Shown: piece after piece, positions 11,135-21,774 of the stretch
How positions within the stretch are numbered: the stretch's first letter is position 1
Layout: each line of letters opens with the position of its first letter
Assembly (NCBI GenBank): GCA_009739215.1
Contig: VSJF01000007.1
Coordinates: forward strand, 682,001-746,000
Source of the DNA: Floccularia luteovirens
Taxonomy: Eukaryota > Basidiomycota > Agaricomycetes > Agaricales > Squamanitaceae
Direction of reading: 5' to 3'
DNA: 64,000 nucleotides
Translations under genes and position numbers: made by a program
Notes under the pieces: generated by a model
What the model was told of the DNA's origin: nothing
Database searches by the model: none
Seen by the model: the letters and a program-made list of their open reading frames with translations, nothing else

Positions 11135-13478
11135 TTACCGTCTTCGTTTGTTTTCCTGCTCGTTTGTCGATGTACGAAGTCCAACGGAAGCAGCAGTAGA
11201 TCCAGGTCTATTGATATTCCAGCCGAGTTTATTAACAATGAAAGTCTTGGCGAATATTTCGCCGAAGCCCAACATAACACCATTCACGAACGGAAGAAGT
11301 AAGTTTATACCGACGGAAGACAGGAATGCGGAGAGCCGTGTCCGAGTTGATAGGCTTGAATCAAAAACCAACAGTGTTGCGGATGTGGGACCGGTAGGAT
11401 GGTTTGGTTGATTGGGTGGTGGGGAGGAAGGTGCCACGTTATCCGGAAAGGAGATCGACGGAAAGGATGACGTTCCCGATGAATGCACGTCTTCCCACTC
11501 TTGGGAACCTCCTGAAGGAGCATGACTGACGTTCCTTGACAAGCCTGGTGACGGAGTATCGTCAACAGTATCGTCAACAGATGGATTCTTACCCTATCAA
11601 AAGATTAGGATATTCAATAGAGTAAAATGATTCGCCTACCTTATTGGACTCTTCAATTGCCGATTGGGACGCTACCGCATACGCTTGTGCAAGCGCAACA
11701 GACGAAGTGGTTGGGTTGATCTCCCAGGGACCATCGGTTCCCACTCCCTTGTGATTGGCGGCTTCTTCCCGCTCAGCAGCACGAACAGCTTCCCATCGCG
11801 CTCGTTCCTGTTCGGCTTTTTCGCGTGCTCTTTCAGAATCAGCACGCCACTGTGCTTCAAGTCTTTCGTATTCATTCCTCCAATGTTCATCTGATTCGGA
11901 CGTTGTGGTGGATTCAGCTTCGGTGATAGGTTCTGGATTTGCCTTCGTAATGTGCACAGCAACATCATCTTTGACTGGTTCAATCTGCGGTGGCTCAGAG
12001 AACGCTTGGCCTAGCGCAGCCTGTAGTTACATTGGTAAATATGATAGAATGACACCTGAGAATCGGCAGCTACCTCCAACAAATTCTCCGGATTGTTCAA
12101 AATTATCTCGGATATCGGTAGTGGAGCTTCAGTGGCAGCGACAGGCATTGGTTGTGGGATGGCCTCTGTCTGACTAATAGAAGACTATGATCGCTTAAGA
12201 ACCTCAATAGGCGGACAATCCACGGATCAATATTCACCTCAGGAGGTTGTACGTTGTCATTGGCACTCGTTGATTCGTGGGCAGGACCGTTTGGCTCAGA
12301 TTTTATCTCAGTTTGAGTCGGATGAGAGCTTGTGTGCAAATTAGATGAGGCGCCTTCAGCGGCGGTCTATAGGTCTCGTCAGATATTAAGATAATCTAGT
12401 ATGTACAAATTAAATATGGGTAACCTCAGACGAATGATGCGTTCCGTTTACAAGCTGAGCTGGAGTGGAGGGGGAGAAAGCCTGGCTAAGAGAGTTCTGA
12501 GAAATTTGTCAGTTGTGAGGGCGTTCTCTTTCCACTGATGAAACGCCACCTCGAGAGGACTACCCTCATCATGGAAAAATGCACTGCTGAGTGCAGACTT
12601 AACCGTTCTGGTCAGATTATATAACCAAAGAAATGAGAGAAACACTACCTCCAGAATATTATCATCATTGGTCGAATTAATTGAATCATAAGTAGGTTCA
12701 TTAGAAGTAAGGATCAAAGGCGTTTGTTCGGTCTTTTTTGTCGGATGTATTGGGGAGAAGGCATTGTTGAAGGCATTCTGCAACATAAGAAGTTGTAAGG
12801 TGAAGCATGACATCTAAGTAAATTACCCACCTCAATAATATTTTCATCATCAGAAGTCTGAGTTTCTGAGGTCTCCTGAACGTCTTGAAAAGATTCAGAC
12901 GTATAGAATGCTTGGTCGAGAGCGCTCTATAGCATAGTTGTAAAATTAGCTGAAATGAAAGCGATGACGTGTCTCACTTCAAGCAAGTTATCACTTGTAC
13001 TTGAATCTGACAAAATATCGATTGTCTGATACTCTCTCGCGTCATGGATTGATTTTGATGAAGCGAAGGCTTCGTGAAGAGCGGCCTAACAAATGATGAT
13101 TTGCATCCAGCGTTCATCAATTAGAGGCATATTAAACTTGCCTGTAATAGATCTTCACTATCCTTGTTTCCTATATCACTGAAACTTTCATCGAGCTGAG
13201 TTGTCTCTTGTGTTTGATCTGGAGAAGTAAATGCATGCGCCAATGCAGACTGGGACGCATACATGAGAATTTGTTGTATATTATTGTCGTGCTACATCAT
13301 ACCTGCAAAAGATCCTCTGTCTCGATTTCATCACTGGCTGTCGGTGACGGTGCAACATGAGTGAACGACTGGCTGAGAGCGGCCTGTGCAAAGAACAGTC
13401 AGTCAATAATTATAGACATGTAAAGGATGAGGGGTGTTGTACCTCCAAGATGTTATCGTTTTCGTAGACAGTCGCCAT
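11135..13478 (-). CDS. MIM1: MIM1/TOM13-domain mitochondrial outer-membrane protein with exon-encoded N-terminal repeats
   Basis: The C-terminal region (SINLLLPFVNG-type helix, here VGINLLLPFVNG then VMLGFGEIFAKTF) is the single membrane segment of MIM1/TOM13. MIM1 is the fungal factor that inserts alpha-helical proteins into the mitochondrial outer membrane. Yeast Mim1 has only about 113 residues; this protein has about 580. Twelve exons join in frame: 13443-13478, 13303-13383, 13142-13249, 12978-13085, 12831-12926, 12649-12777, 12550-12597, 12425-12496, 12238-12366, 12074-12169, 11640-12020 and 11135-11593. All introns are phase 0. Exons 2-8 and 11 each begin with a version of A-L-x-Q-A-F (AALSQSF, SALAHAF, AALHEAF, SALDQAF, NAFNNAF, SALSSAF, NSLSQAF, AALGQAF), and most internal exons end in a xNLLE-like acidic motif. 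Exon 11 adds a charged coiled-coil-like stretch (EYERLEAQWRADSERAREK). The donor after exon 3 is GC (CAG|GCAAGT). The role of the repeats is unknown. Confidence 0.82.
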
Positions 13479-15759
13479 GATTCGTATGCAAGTAGTGCTA
13501 GTGAATGGTAAAGTTTTTGAGAAACGAAGAAGTATATAGTCACAAGAGGTCCAAAGTCCGAACTTTCAGAAAATTAGCCAAAATGGCGTTTCCCGGTCGC
13601 TGTCACGTCACATACAACCCGAGTTGTCAAAGACCAGTCGGCTTTTCATCATTCTCACCAAGTTCGGACAATTCTCATTTCAATGCTTCATAGTTAATGC
13701 GAAACCAGCGCCAATGCCAGCTATTACATGCGGAACTTATCTTCATAACAATAGCAATCATTGCAGCATGATTGTTACATTCCGATTTTACCCACCAATT
13801 CTTTCTTCTGATAGTACCATTCGCTGACGCCATTATAAGAAACTATATCTTTCTGCGCACTTACAGTGCAATCAGGAATGCGCTTGTTTTTGTCTAGATG
13901 CTAGGTCTTAGAGTTTTGTCGTTTCAAGTTTGGCGGCGGATTTCCACGAGAACACACAATGATTTGTATTGTCGGAGTAGAAGGTCAGTTACATATTCTG
14001 ATTCTCCCGCGTTCAAATGCTAATTTTATGAAGTTAGACAACCCCTTTTCTACTCATTGTGCCGTTGATAAGTTGAATAACGAACCTATTACCCTCAATT
14101 CCGAAACACTTTGTGAGATATAAAGTCATGGGACTTTATCAAAACTCGTGTATAGAACCTTCGGTTGTTCCTTTCCCGGTTTGTGACCTTGCTAGACTAC
14201 TTACACATGTTCTTGTTCAGCCGACTCGTGCCTTGAACGCACGTTGATTGGTCTTTGCAATGAATCCCACAGGTTACAGCTGATCATTTTATCCCAATTT
14301 CATCAGAAGCGCTGTGATATCGAACATATGTACGTATCGATTCTGCCGTTTTCTCCGTTAACCCGACCCAAACGTAACGTTATAAATCACTGTTATATAT
14401 AACAAGAATCATTAGCTTAAGCAGATTTGGTTGCACACGGCCTCTAAAAGAAACATATAAGCACGAGGTATTTTGTATTTATGTAACACATCATGTATAG
14501 GCAGTTAAATGCTAGCATCTCAATCATAACCTTTTAATTAACTCTTCCGCTATCTGTGCGGGAGTTTCAGATAGTAGTGGCTTTCTAAGTTGCTCAACAA
14601 ACAGGTCAGCTCTGAACTAGACAACTTGAAGTAATTCCCCGTGGGTCTTGTATCATTGGTCTAAGTTCTGAGTAATACACACTCTCATGGAAGCCGTGGC
14701 CCTGTAGCAGGTGGACCGGATGTAATTTTCCGTGGAGGTCGTTGCAAACGGACTTGGTAAGATATAACCACGACTCGGTCCGTGGGCTCTGAGCGTGTCG
14801 GTTCGACGTTAACATTGACACAACACTTGTATAATCACATTTACTACTGAAGATATGTATTCCTCGTGCAGTTTAGGTTCCAATTTGATGTCAGCTGTGA
14901 TGATGGCACAAACTAATCCTTACCCAACGTTCAGGGCGGCCATGACGAAGATCCACCCTGACCCGATACTATCTCCCTATGAATTCCATGTCTCGTGACA
15001 TCCCAAGCGCCCACGATGTCCCAAACTTCGACTCGGACGGGTATACTCCATTGAAAGTATAACTTGGGCTGAGTTTCTCTCTGATGAATACAATCGTATC
15101 TTTGCCCATACTTACCTTCTCGTCCCTTCGCCCCTCAAAACGACCGCCAGCTTAGTTTTGTTCTGTTTCCCCACATGTGCCGACTTGAAGTGTGATTAAA
15201 CAACTCACTTGTTCTGATTTTGAGATATACGCTGATATGCCATTACAGTTATGGAGATTGGTATAGAGGGTGTAGCGTACGTCGGGTTTTTATCCTAGTA
15301 GCCTTGCATACTAACTTTATGCTATTAACTCTTAGCATTTTATCAAGTCATACTATTCCGGCCAAAAAATTGACTGTCTCCAACCCAACTGCGCGTTGAG
15401 TGAAGCACATATACATAAAGCGCCCAACTGTCCTTGTCCCAGGGTTTGTCTCACTTCTCACGACTGTGGGTGTTGTTATAACTGTATGTGCTCTAGGTTG
15501 CAGGGGATGAGCGACGGATAGTGAATATGTTTCACCCGGCATGCGATAATTGCAGATCAGCAGAATTTGCTCGTATTGTTGGCAGATAGCTTCTACCTTC
15601 CACAGGTTTTGCATAATAATTCATTGTATTTGTACCAACAAGGCGTTCTAATATCGCGCTTTTCGGCACCTTACCTCTATGTATTTCGAACGTTTATATC
15701 TTATGACAACACATGTGAATTTTATCCCGAGTGAGATCGAATTGAGATACAATATACAC
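13479..15759. other. Gene-poor region with possible eroded coding fragments
   Basis: 2.3 kb with no gene I can name. On the minus strand, short open stretches at 15348-15614, 14606-14821 and about 14530-14615 look faintly protein-like. The last reads FRADLFVEQLRKPLLSETPA and continues to EELIKRL with a stop. They do not join through convincing splice sites, so I treat them as possible remnants of a lost gene. The segment next to 13478 should carry the MIM1-gene promoter. Confidence 0.3.
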
Positions 15760-17401
15760 CTAAAAACGTTTCCCTCTACGCTTGATTGGCTGCCTAGTTC
15801 CCCGTTTATTAGAGCTTGAACTGGCTCCACTTTTGAGTAATGCAATGCGGTTTTTACGTTCTTCCTCACCTGTCTTCCTCATCTGATGACGACAGAGACT
15901 TTCTAGCTTTCTTGATCGGTCGGGGAGGTGACGATTCCGTGTCCGACGCCTTGTGACCGGTGTGAGAAAGAGGCTTAGTTTCAGATCGTTGGATTGGTGG
16001 GTCTATGCACAATCATGAGCCACGAATGACTGTCAATGTGGGGAACATTGATCATACCTTCATTAGGAGGATTAGGGCCTTCATCTTCTGATTCTGTGGC
16101 AGAATCAAGGTTCGCAAGTGGAATGACAGAGGTTTCTTTAACTTTAGGGGAGTTAACGAGTTCTGGTACCTGTAACACCTACTGTCAGCAACAAAAAAGA
16201 AAGGCAACTACAGAAACTTACCAGAGAATGTGAATGATCGTTCGAATACCTGATTGGGGCTTTCGAATGAATTTGTGTCACCTGTGCTTCCTGAGTTTGT
16301 TGTACTACTGATACCAGATCCGCACAATCAACGGACGAAACTACAACCGCTGCATACAATACAAATGGTTAGACTCCATCAGCACGGATAAATAAGATGG
16401 GATGCTGACGAAGTTCGGAGACAAAATTGAATATAGCAGTCATGCGGCGAAGGGCCGTGGCGACACGGGGTCGTGATAGTGTGTTCTTGATATGTGTGTC
16501 GAGGGTTCTTCTGGCGGTTCGCCCCACCTTATCTACAGCCTGCATCATTTGGAGCATAGAACCCATACATCGGTTGATGAATTCACTTCATTAGTAGGAT
16601 TGCGAACCTTCTCAATTTCAGAGTCGGTTAACCCATTCACAGGCTCAGATGAAGAGAAGGCCAGGTGATTAAGACTGATAAGGGGATATATGAGGTGTCG
16701 TGATATGATTTCAGCGGAACGTGTATGACCCAGAAAGCACGTTTCCCATCTCCATTTAATCGTTTCAAGTTCCAACTGGATCGAAAGATCCTGCAAGGCA
16801 GACATGTGGTTATTCAAAGGTTGCAAAGATGTATAACAGCATCACCTACAGAATAGTTTGATGGTATACTATCAAAGGAAAAGTCAGTAATGCCACCAAG
16901 TGTATGCATCTTCGAAAGGATTTCGAGTATTGAGGATCGCCAGTTTATCCTCTTCCGGTATATCATGAGGGTAGACGGGTAGTTGATTACAATCTCTCCA
17001 CCTCCTTGCGAGAATATTACTCGTTATGACTAATTAGATTATCAGGTAAGATGCGGGCGGTCTGAACTTTCATGGAAATAAAAACCTTCAGTCCACACTG
17101 ACTTCGTATCAGTGAGTAAGATAACACATGTGAGGTCGGCGGGCGAAGAATGAAATTTCTGGATGATCAGACCGGCGCATATGCAAACATAGGTTGCGGG
17201 TCGTTTCAGCTGCGAACCGGTTCGAGAAGACAACTCGAGTGACGAACGAAGAGGTAAGGCGTGGATGACTTTGCGTCAACTTTGGATAACCATTCTTTGT
17301 TGAGAAGAAGCTTCGAATGATCCTGAGTATTATCACAGACAAATCCTGAGTTCTCCAGTTGACTATCAGAAATGCATAAAAACCTCGGAGAACTGTTCCA
17401 T
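15760..17401 (-). CDS. NEJ1: XLF/NEJ1 non-homologous end-joining factor
   Basis: XLF (Cernunnos/Nej1) works with XRCC4-Lif1 and DNA ligase IV to align broken DNA ends in the nucleus. From the ATG at 17401, splicing gives MEQFSEDHSKLLLNKEWL, then a head-domain segment VILLTDTKSVWTEVITSN and ILARRWRDCNQ, which matches the family's TDTKSVW..LARRW signature. Further exons give ILSKMHTLGGITDF, the helical stalk WRWETCFLGHTRSAEIIS and HLIYPLISLNHLAFSSSE, and AVDKVGRTARRTLDTHIKN. The acidic and basic tail ends SNKRGTRQPIKRRGKRF, as expected for a Ku-binding type C-terminus. One defect: between PEED and NWRSSILEIL the frame slips by one base at an AAA run (16944-16946 on the plus strand). Removing one A restores continuity, so a sequencing error is likely. 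It diverges from the FHA/G-patch gene. Confidence 0.83.
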
Positions 17402-17660
17402 CCAATATAGGTAGGTGAGAAATGATTGATGACCTTTCGTGTGTACGGAGATTTTTGAATACCTAAACGTCGGTGTTCGACATAAGTTTTGCGCAATGTT
17501 CCAAAACCCGAATTCATGGCTGTGAGAAATCATTTGCGGCAAAAGCCGAAATAGCGATTAGCGATTGTTTTCCGTTGAAGCTCATCATTGTGAATTCACA
17601 AGTTATTCTGTCTCAAGTACAAACTCTCCACAGTTGATCATAGCCACAGGTGACCACAGA
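17402..17660. promoter_or_regulatory. Short divergent promoter shared by the XLF and FHA/G-patch genes
   Basis: 259 bases lie between the XLF start and the first ATG of the FHA gene, and the genes point apart. The open frame of the FHA gene extends back to 17565 but only from a TTG, so the first ATG at 17661 is preferred. No specific factor site was recognised. Confidence 0.45.
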
Positions 17661-18767
17661 ATGATCGAAGATGGGGAAATAGAACAACCATTAGTCATGG
17701 TTCCCGGCGACAATTACGATCCAGATATGGAATGGCCAGGCAATGACAGTTATGCATCCGGGTATGACATGCCTCTAGAGAGTGAGGTGACTTTGACCAA
17801 GAAATCAAAAGGAAACCAGCCATGTTTCCGACTTGTTGTAACCCGTACATCCATCCTCCCGTCAACACAAAAAATAGCAGTCCTTGACTCTTACCATGAG
17901 GTCCAATTTGGGCGAGACAAGGCACCGCCTGGCTCCGTAATCCCTCGAATCCGACTCAAAGAGATGGATGTATCAAAACTACATGCAACCGCATATTGGG
18001 ATGGTGCAAGAAGGGAGTGGGGGATCGTAGACATGGGTTCCAAACATGGGACATTCATGACACCTGCGGCTAGCAGTGTGCCTGTACGACTTTCTCCACC
18101 AAGAGTGGCCAGTATTCCCCGGCGACTGCGACATAGGGATCTGGTGACAATTGGAAGCACGAATTTTGATGTTCACATACATGACAATCAATTACCCTGC
18201 GATGAATGCTCACCCCAGGGTCTGAAGGGTGTTCTAAAGTTCGCTGAACATAACCCTTCAGCAGGCTCAAGCTCTACAAAGCGATTAAGAGAGACAGCAG
18301 GTCTTGATCAGGCAAACACAGCTCTCGTCATTGATAGGGACCCGAAGAGGGCACTAACGATGCTCAGACACAGTCTCCTGACACGGCACGATTCCCGTAC
18401 TAATTACCACATCCCTAGTTCAACCCACGCTGAGCCCTCATATGTCGATCGAGCTGCACGCCGCCGACTGCTTACCCCTGCATCTTTTCCTGATGCACCC
18501 GGAGTGCCCTCTATAAGCACACGCACAGACCCAGAGGAAGGATCACGGCCTGTAGGGGAGCGGAGGGGTGCGCCGGTTGTTTCTGAAGAACCAGGGGCAA
18601 TTAAAGAAACAAATATCGGCCACCGCCTTCTTTTGAAACAAGGCTGGGAACCTGGAACAACACTGGGACTCGGGAACGGTGAGGAGAGATCGGATGAACG
18701 GATGGCTCTTACAGAACCTATCGAGATAAAGGCTGGGAGACATCGAAGAGGGTTGGGTCTTAGCTGA
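17661..18767 (+). CDS. FHA-domain and G-patch protein (AGGF1-like)
   Basis: This is an intronless gene of 368 codons. The FHA domain lies at about residues 50-155 (FGRDKAPPGSVIPRIRLKEM, SKLHATAYWDG, DMGSKHGTFM) and would bind phosphothreonine peptides. At the C-terminus is a G-patch (GHRLLLKQGWEPGTTLGLGN to HRRGLGLS), a motif that contacts DEAH-box RNA helicases. The same pairing of FHA and G-patch occurs in animal AGGF1 and its fungal relatives, which points to RNA metabolism in the nucleus; that is family inference. The middle (about 200-300) is low in conserved features. It is divergent from XLF, but nothing links the two functionally except a shared promoter region. Confidence 0.78.
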   Translation: MIEDGEIEQPLVMVPGDNYDPDMEWPGNDSYASGYDMPLESEVTLTKKSKGNQPCFRLVVTRTSILPSTQKIAVLDSYHEVQFGRDKAPPGSVIPRIRLKEMDVSKLHATAYWDGARREWGIVDMGSKHGTFMTPAASSVPVRLSPPRVASIPRRLRHRDLVTIGSTNFDVHIHDNQLPCDECSPQGLKGVLKFAEHNPSAGSSSTKRLRETAGLDQANTALVIDRDPKRALTMLRHSLLTRHDSRTNYHIPSSTHAEPSYVDRAARRRLLTPASFPDAPGVPSISTRTDPEEGSRPVGERRGAPVVSEEPGAIKETNIGHRLLLKQGWEPGTTLGLGNGEERSDERMALTEPIEIKAGRHRRGLGLS

Positions 18768-18853
18768 TAGACGCTGTATACTTACTTAGTATTATGAATG
18801 AACCATATATGAATTTATTACGTAAAATCTATAAATTGAAACTCCACGAGGAT

Positions 18854-18859
18854 ACGCGT
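18854..18859. promoter_or_regulatory. ACGCGT site (MluI cell-cycle box candidate) upstream of cyclin B
   Basis: ACGCGT at 18854-18859, within a CG-rich cluster of TCGCG repeats running to about 18875, lies some 245 bases before the cyclin B start. In fungi this hexamer is the MBF-binding element of cell-cycle genes. Site identity is seen directly; function is inference. Confidence 0.4.
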
Positions 18860-19104
18860 CGCGTCGCGGTCGCGTTATTTGTTCGGTGTTTTTTCAACAC
18901 GTGATAGGTTGTTCGACGGGACCAAACTGGAGAGAAACTCTCTTCTTCAAGTCAACTGTTAGTTTCATTCGCGGCTGACTGTCTCTCTTCCTTTCCTTTC
19001 TCTTTTCTATACTTCTCCTGTAAAAATCCAGCTTTCCAAAAGTTTTTGTCTCCAATCCCTTCGCATATCATCTTTTCTCATCGTCTACATTGTATCTTCA
19101 CAAC

Positions 19105-20906
19105 ATGGCAACCAACCGCGTAAGATATCACCTCTCTACTTCTCAATATTCTCTTCATTCACATATTATTCTAGCTACCGCAACGACGCACTATCGCACA
19201 ACGTGCAAGAGCTGATGAAAACGCGATGAGCAGACACCTCCGTCAACCCTCAAATGTCGCAGCCGCAAACGTGCCGCGCTTTTCAGCAAAGGAGAATGTA
19301 ATAAAAACGAATGCAGGACGACAAGCTCTCGGTGAAGTAACAACTTCTGCAGTCAACAGAAAGGTGATTGGCGCCGTGATATCATGCCCCGCATTGCTAA
19401 ATTTGATTTCAGGACGTTGCAAACAAACTCAATGCAGGGAAAGAGAAGGAAGACACAAATTTGAAGCGTAGATTGGGCTCTACTGCCCTTTCCCAACGAA
19501 TTCCATTAGGTCCTATAAGGGCGCAAGTAACCAGTGCTGCGGTTACTCGTGCTCCCGCGATGCGTGCTAGGCTCCCACTGGCTGCCAACAAGCGTGCATC
19601 GAGAGTTCCTGTTGTCGACCTAGTCGTTCAAGAAAAAAATTATATAAAACAGGAAGACTTGGAAGTTGAAATGGACGTCGAGGAGGACCTTGCCACCGAG
19701 CGCGAATTTGAAGACGAAGCCAGCTTGCTTGTCAATGAACAAGAAGTTGAAGCCATGATTGGAGTAGACGAAGAAGAAGAAGTAACAGAAACGGCCCCCA
19801 AAGTTAAGGAGAAAAACGCTCCACGCATTTGGCCCGAAGGTCAACACAGAACTTGCGAAGAAGTATCGAGAAGAACTCCAATATATCCACGAGAACTTTG
19901 AAGAAAAAGTTGATCTATTTGATACGACGATGGCGTCCGAATATTCTGAAGAAATATTCGAATACATGAATGACCTTGAGGTCAGTCTCCCTTTTTATGT
20001 TAAGGATGAAGTTACCTAACCATCTCTCCTCAGGAATCAATGATGCCAAACGCTGACTATATGGATGGCCAGCACGAAATAAACTGGGGAATGCGCCAGA
20101 CTTTGGTTGACTGGTTACTACAAGTCCACCTGCGATATCATATGTTGCCAGAGACACTCTGGATAGCTGTCAACATCATTGATCGGTTCCTCACCAAGAG
20201 AGTCGTGTCCCTTCTAAAGCTCCAACTCGTCGGAGTTACCGCAATGTTTATTGCAGCAAAATACGAAGAAATCCTAGCGCCTTCTGTGGATGCATTTGTG
20301 TTCATGACCGAAAACGGTTATAAAAGGGAGGAGATCTTGAAGGGAGAACGAATTATGTTGCAAACTCTGGAATTCCAGATATCACACTATTGCTCACCAT
20401 ACAGTTGGATGCGCAAAATCTCGAAGGCTGACGATTATGACATCCAGACGAGAACACTCTGCAAGTTTTTGGCAGAGGTTACGCTTCTTGATTACCGATT
20501 CTTGCGAGTAAAGCCAAGTTTGGTGGCTGCTGTTGGGATGTACTGTGCAAGGCGGATGTTGGGCGGGGACTGGGTAAGTAAACAGTTTATATGTGTTCTG
20601 GGGATACGAGTTATGCCGACATGTGCTTGACGCATGTCTGTTGACCTCGGAGTTGAACGTCATGTGACTTACGCTTCCCTGCAGAACGAGGCATTCGTTT
20701 TCCACTCGGGTTTCACAGAAGAGCAACTCATCCCTGGCCATCAATTACTCATTGACAAGCTCGCCGAAGATAAATTTGAGGAACATTTTGTCTCACAGAA
20801 GTACGCCCACAAGAAATTCTTGAAGGCGTCAATTTTCGCCATTGACTGGGCAAGAAACCACATCAGCGATGGGGTAGGCCTGGGGGACACAATGGATGAG
20901 GAGTAA
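19105..20906 (+). CDS. G2/mitotic-specific B-type cyclin
   Basis: B-type cyclins activate CDK1 to drive entry into mitosis. The protein, about 510 residues, has an N-terminal destruction-box-like RQALGEVTT, a basic and then strongly acidic middle, DLFDTTMASEYSEEIFEYM, and two cyclin folds. The first contains NWGMRQTLVDWLLQVHLRYH and LWIAVNIIDRFL; the second spans roughly LCKFLAEVTLLDYRFL to AIDWARNHI. Exons begin at 19105, 19175, about 19413, about 20034 and about 20685. There is a one-base frame slip at 19839-19840: the conserved IWPE-V-NTELAKKYREE requires GAAGTC where the sequence has GAAGGTC. Since a mitotic cyclin is essential, an extra G called in a GG run is the simplest explanation. 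An ACGCGT site lies upstream and a long pyrimidine tract follows the gene. Confidence 0.88.
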
Positions 20907-21774
20907 TTAAGTTATTCTTCATTCCCTGCCATCTTGCCACCATTTACTCGCATTGTTGTCTTGCAATTTTCTCGACGTATCATCTGCATTCATCCATCCA
21001 TATCTCATTTGTTATATATTTCTATTGTTGATCGCCATATCTTCTGTCCTCTCTTTTTGACTCATTTTCCCTGCAATCTCACTCTGTTTGATCACCTATC
21101 GAACGTCCTGCATTTATCGTTTGTCTATGCTATCGACCTCATGCTTACTTCATGGTTGCGGACTTTTCACTGCTCATTTGTTTGAATTCATGAGCAATAT
21201 GTCAGTCCTTTATGCTCCCAGATTATATACTCATGACTGCTATGCCTCCACGACACTCCTTTGCACTGAATCCATATGAATGTACCTATAATTCCTGGTT
21301 CTTCTGGTTTCTTTCCTTTTTTTCTCTTCCTCGTTTCGTTTCGTTTATTTTTTATTTTTTCTTATTTTATTCGTTCTTTTTCTCTTTTTCTCTCTCCCCT
21401 CCAAAATATCTCTATATAGTTGAGATCTAGGCGTCCCGAACTCCCAAAGCGACTCTGGAAAATCGCATATGTGCGCAGTTCGTTTTGAAACTGCGTATGT
21501 TATATATTACGGTTGATATTATCTGTGTACATAGACATAACCTATGCTGGCTCTCTTGTTGGCTTTTCAACTTTCAAGTGATAAATTGAACGTGAACGTT
21601 TCAATGATTTACCCCAGCTGCAGGGAGCAGTAAACTGACAGCTTATGTAATGCTTGGTGTAGCAGCCGGGACAGCAGATGAGTGCCGCTGATTTCACATG
21701 TTTATGTGTCCAGCTATTTCACGGGAACCACTCAGGTCTTCAACTGTATCACTCACTATCACTTTCTCCTATCC
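20907..21774. other. Intergenic region with a long pyrimidine tract
   Basis: 868 bases between cyclin B and the FOX2-like gene, transcribed in the same direction. About 21300-21405 is almost purely C/T on the plus strand, including TTCGTTTCGTTTATTTTTTA and TCTCTTTTTCTCTCTCCCCT. It may be cyclin 3' UTR or part of the next promoter. Open frames inside it are low-complexity and not credible. Confidence 0.45.

Noticed and set aside
16921..16960. Explaining the XLF frame slip by a small intron
   Set aside because: The only GT...AAG possibility is about 39 bases, below the intron size seen here, and would create a stop codon; deletion of one A gives a perfect family match instead.
17565..17660. 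Upstream extension of the FHA/G-patch protein
   Set aside because: The frame is open but begins with TTG and has no ATG before 17661.
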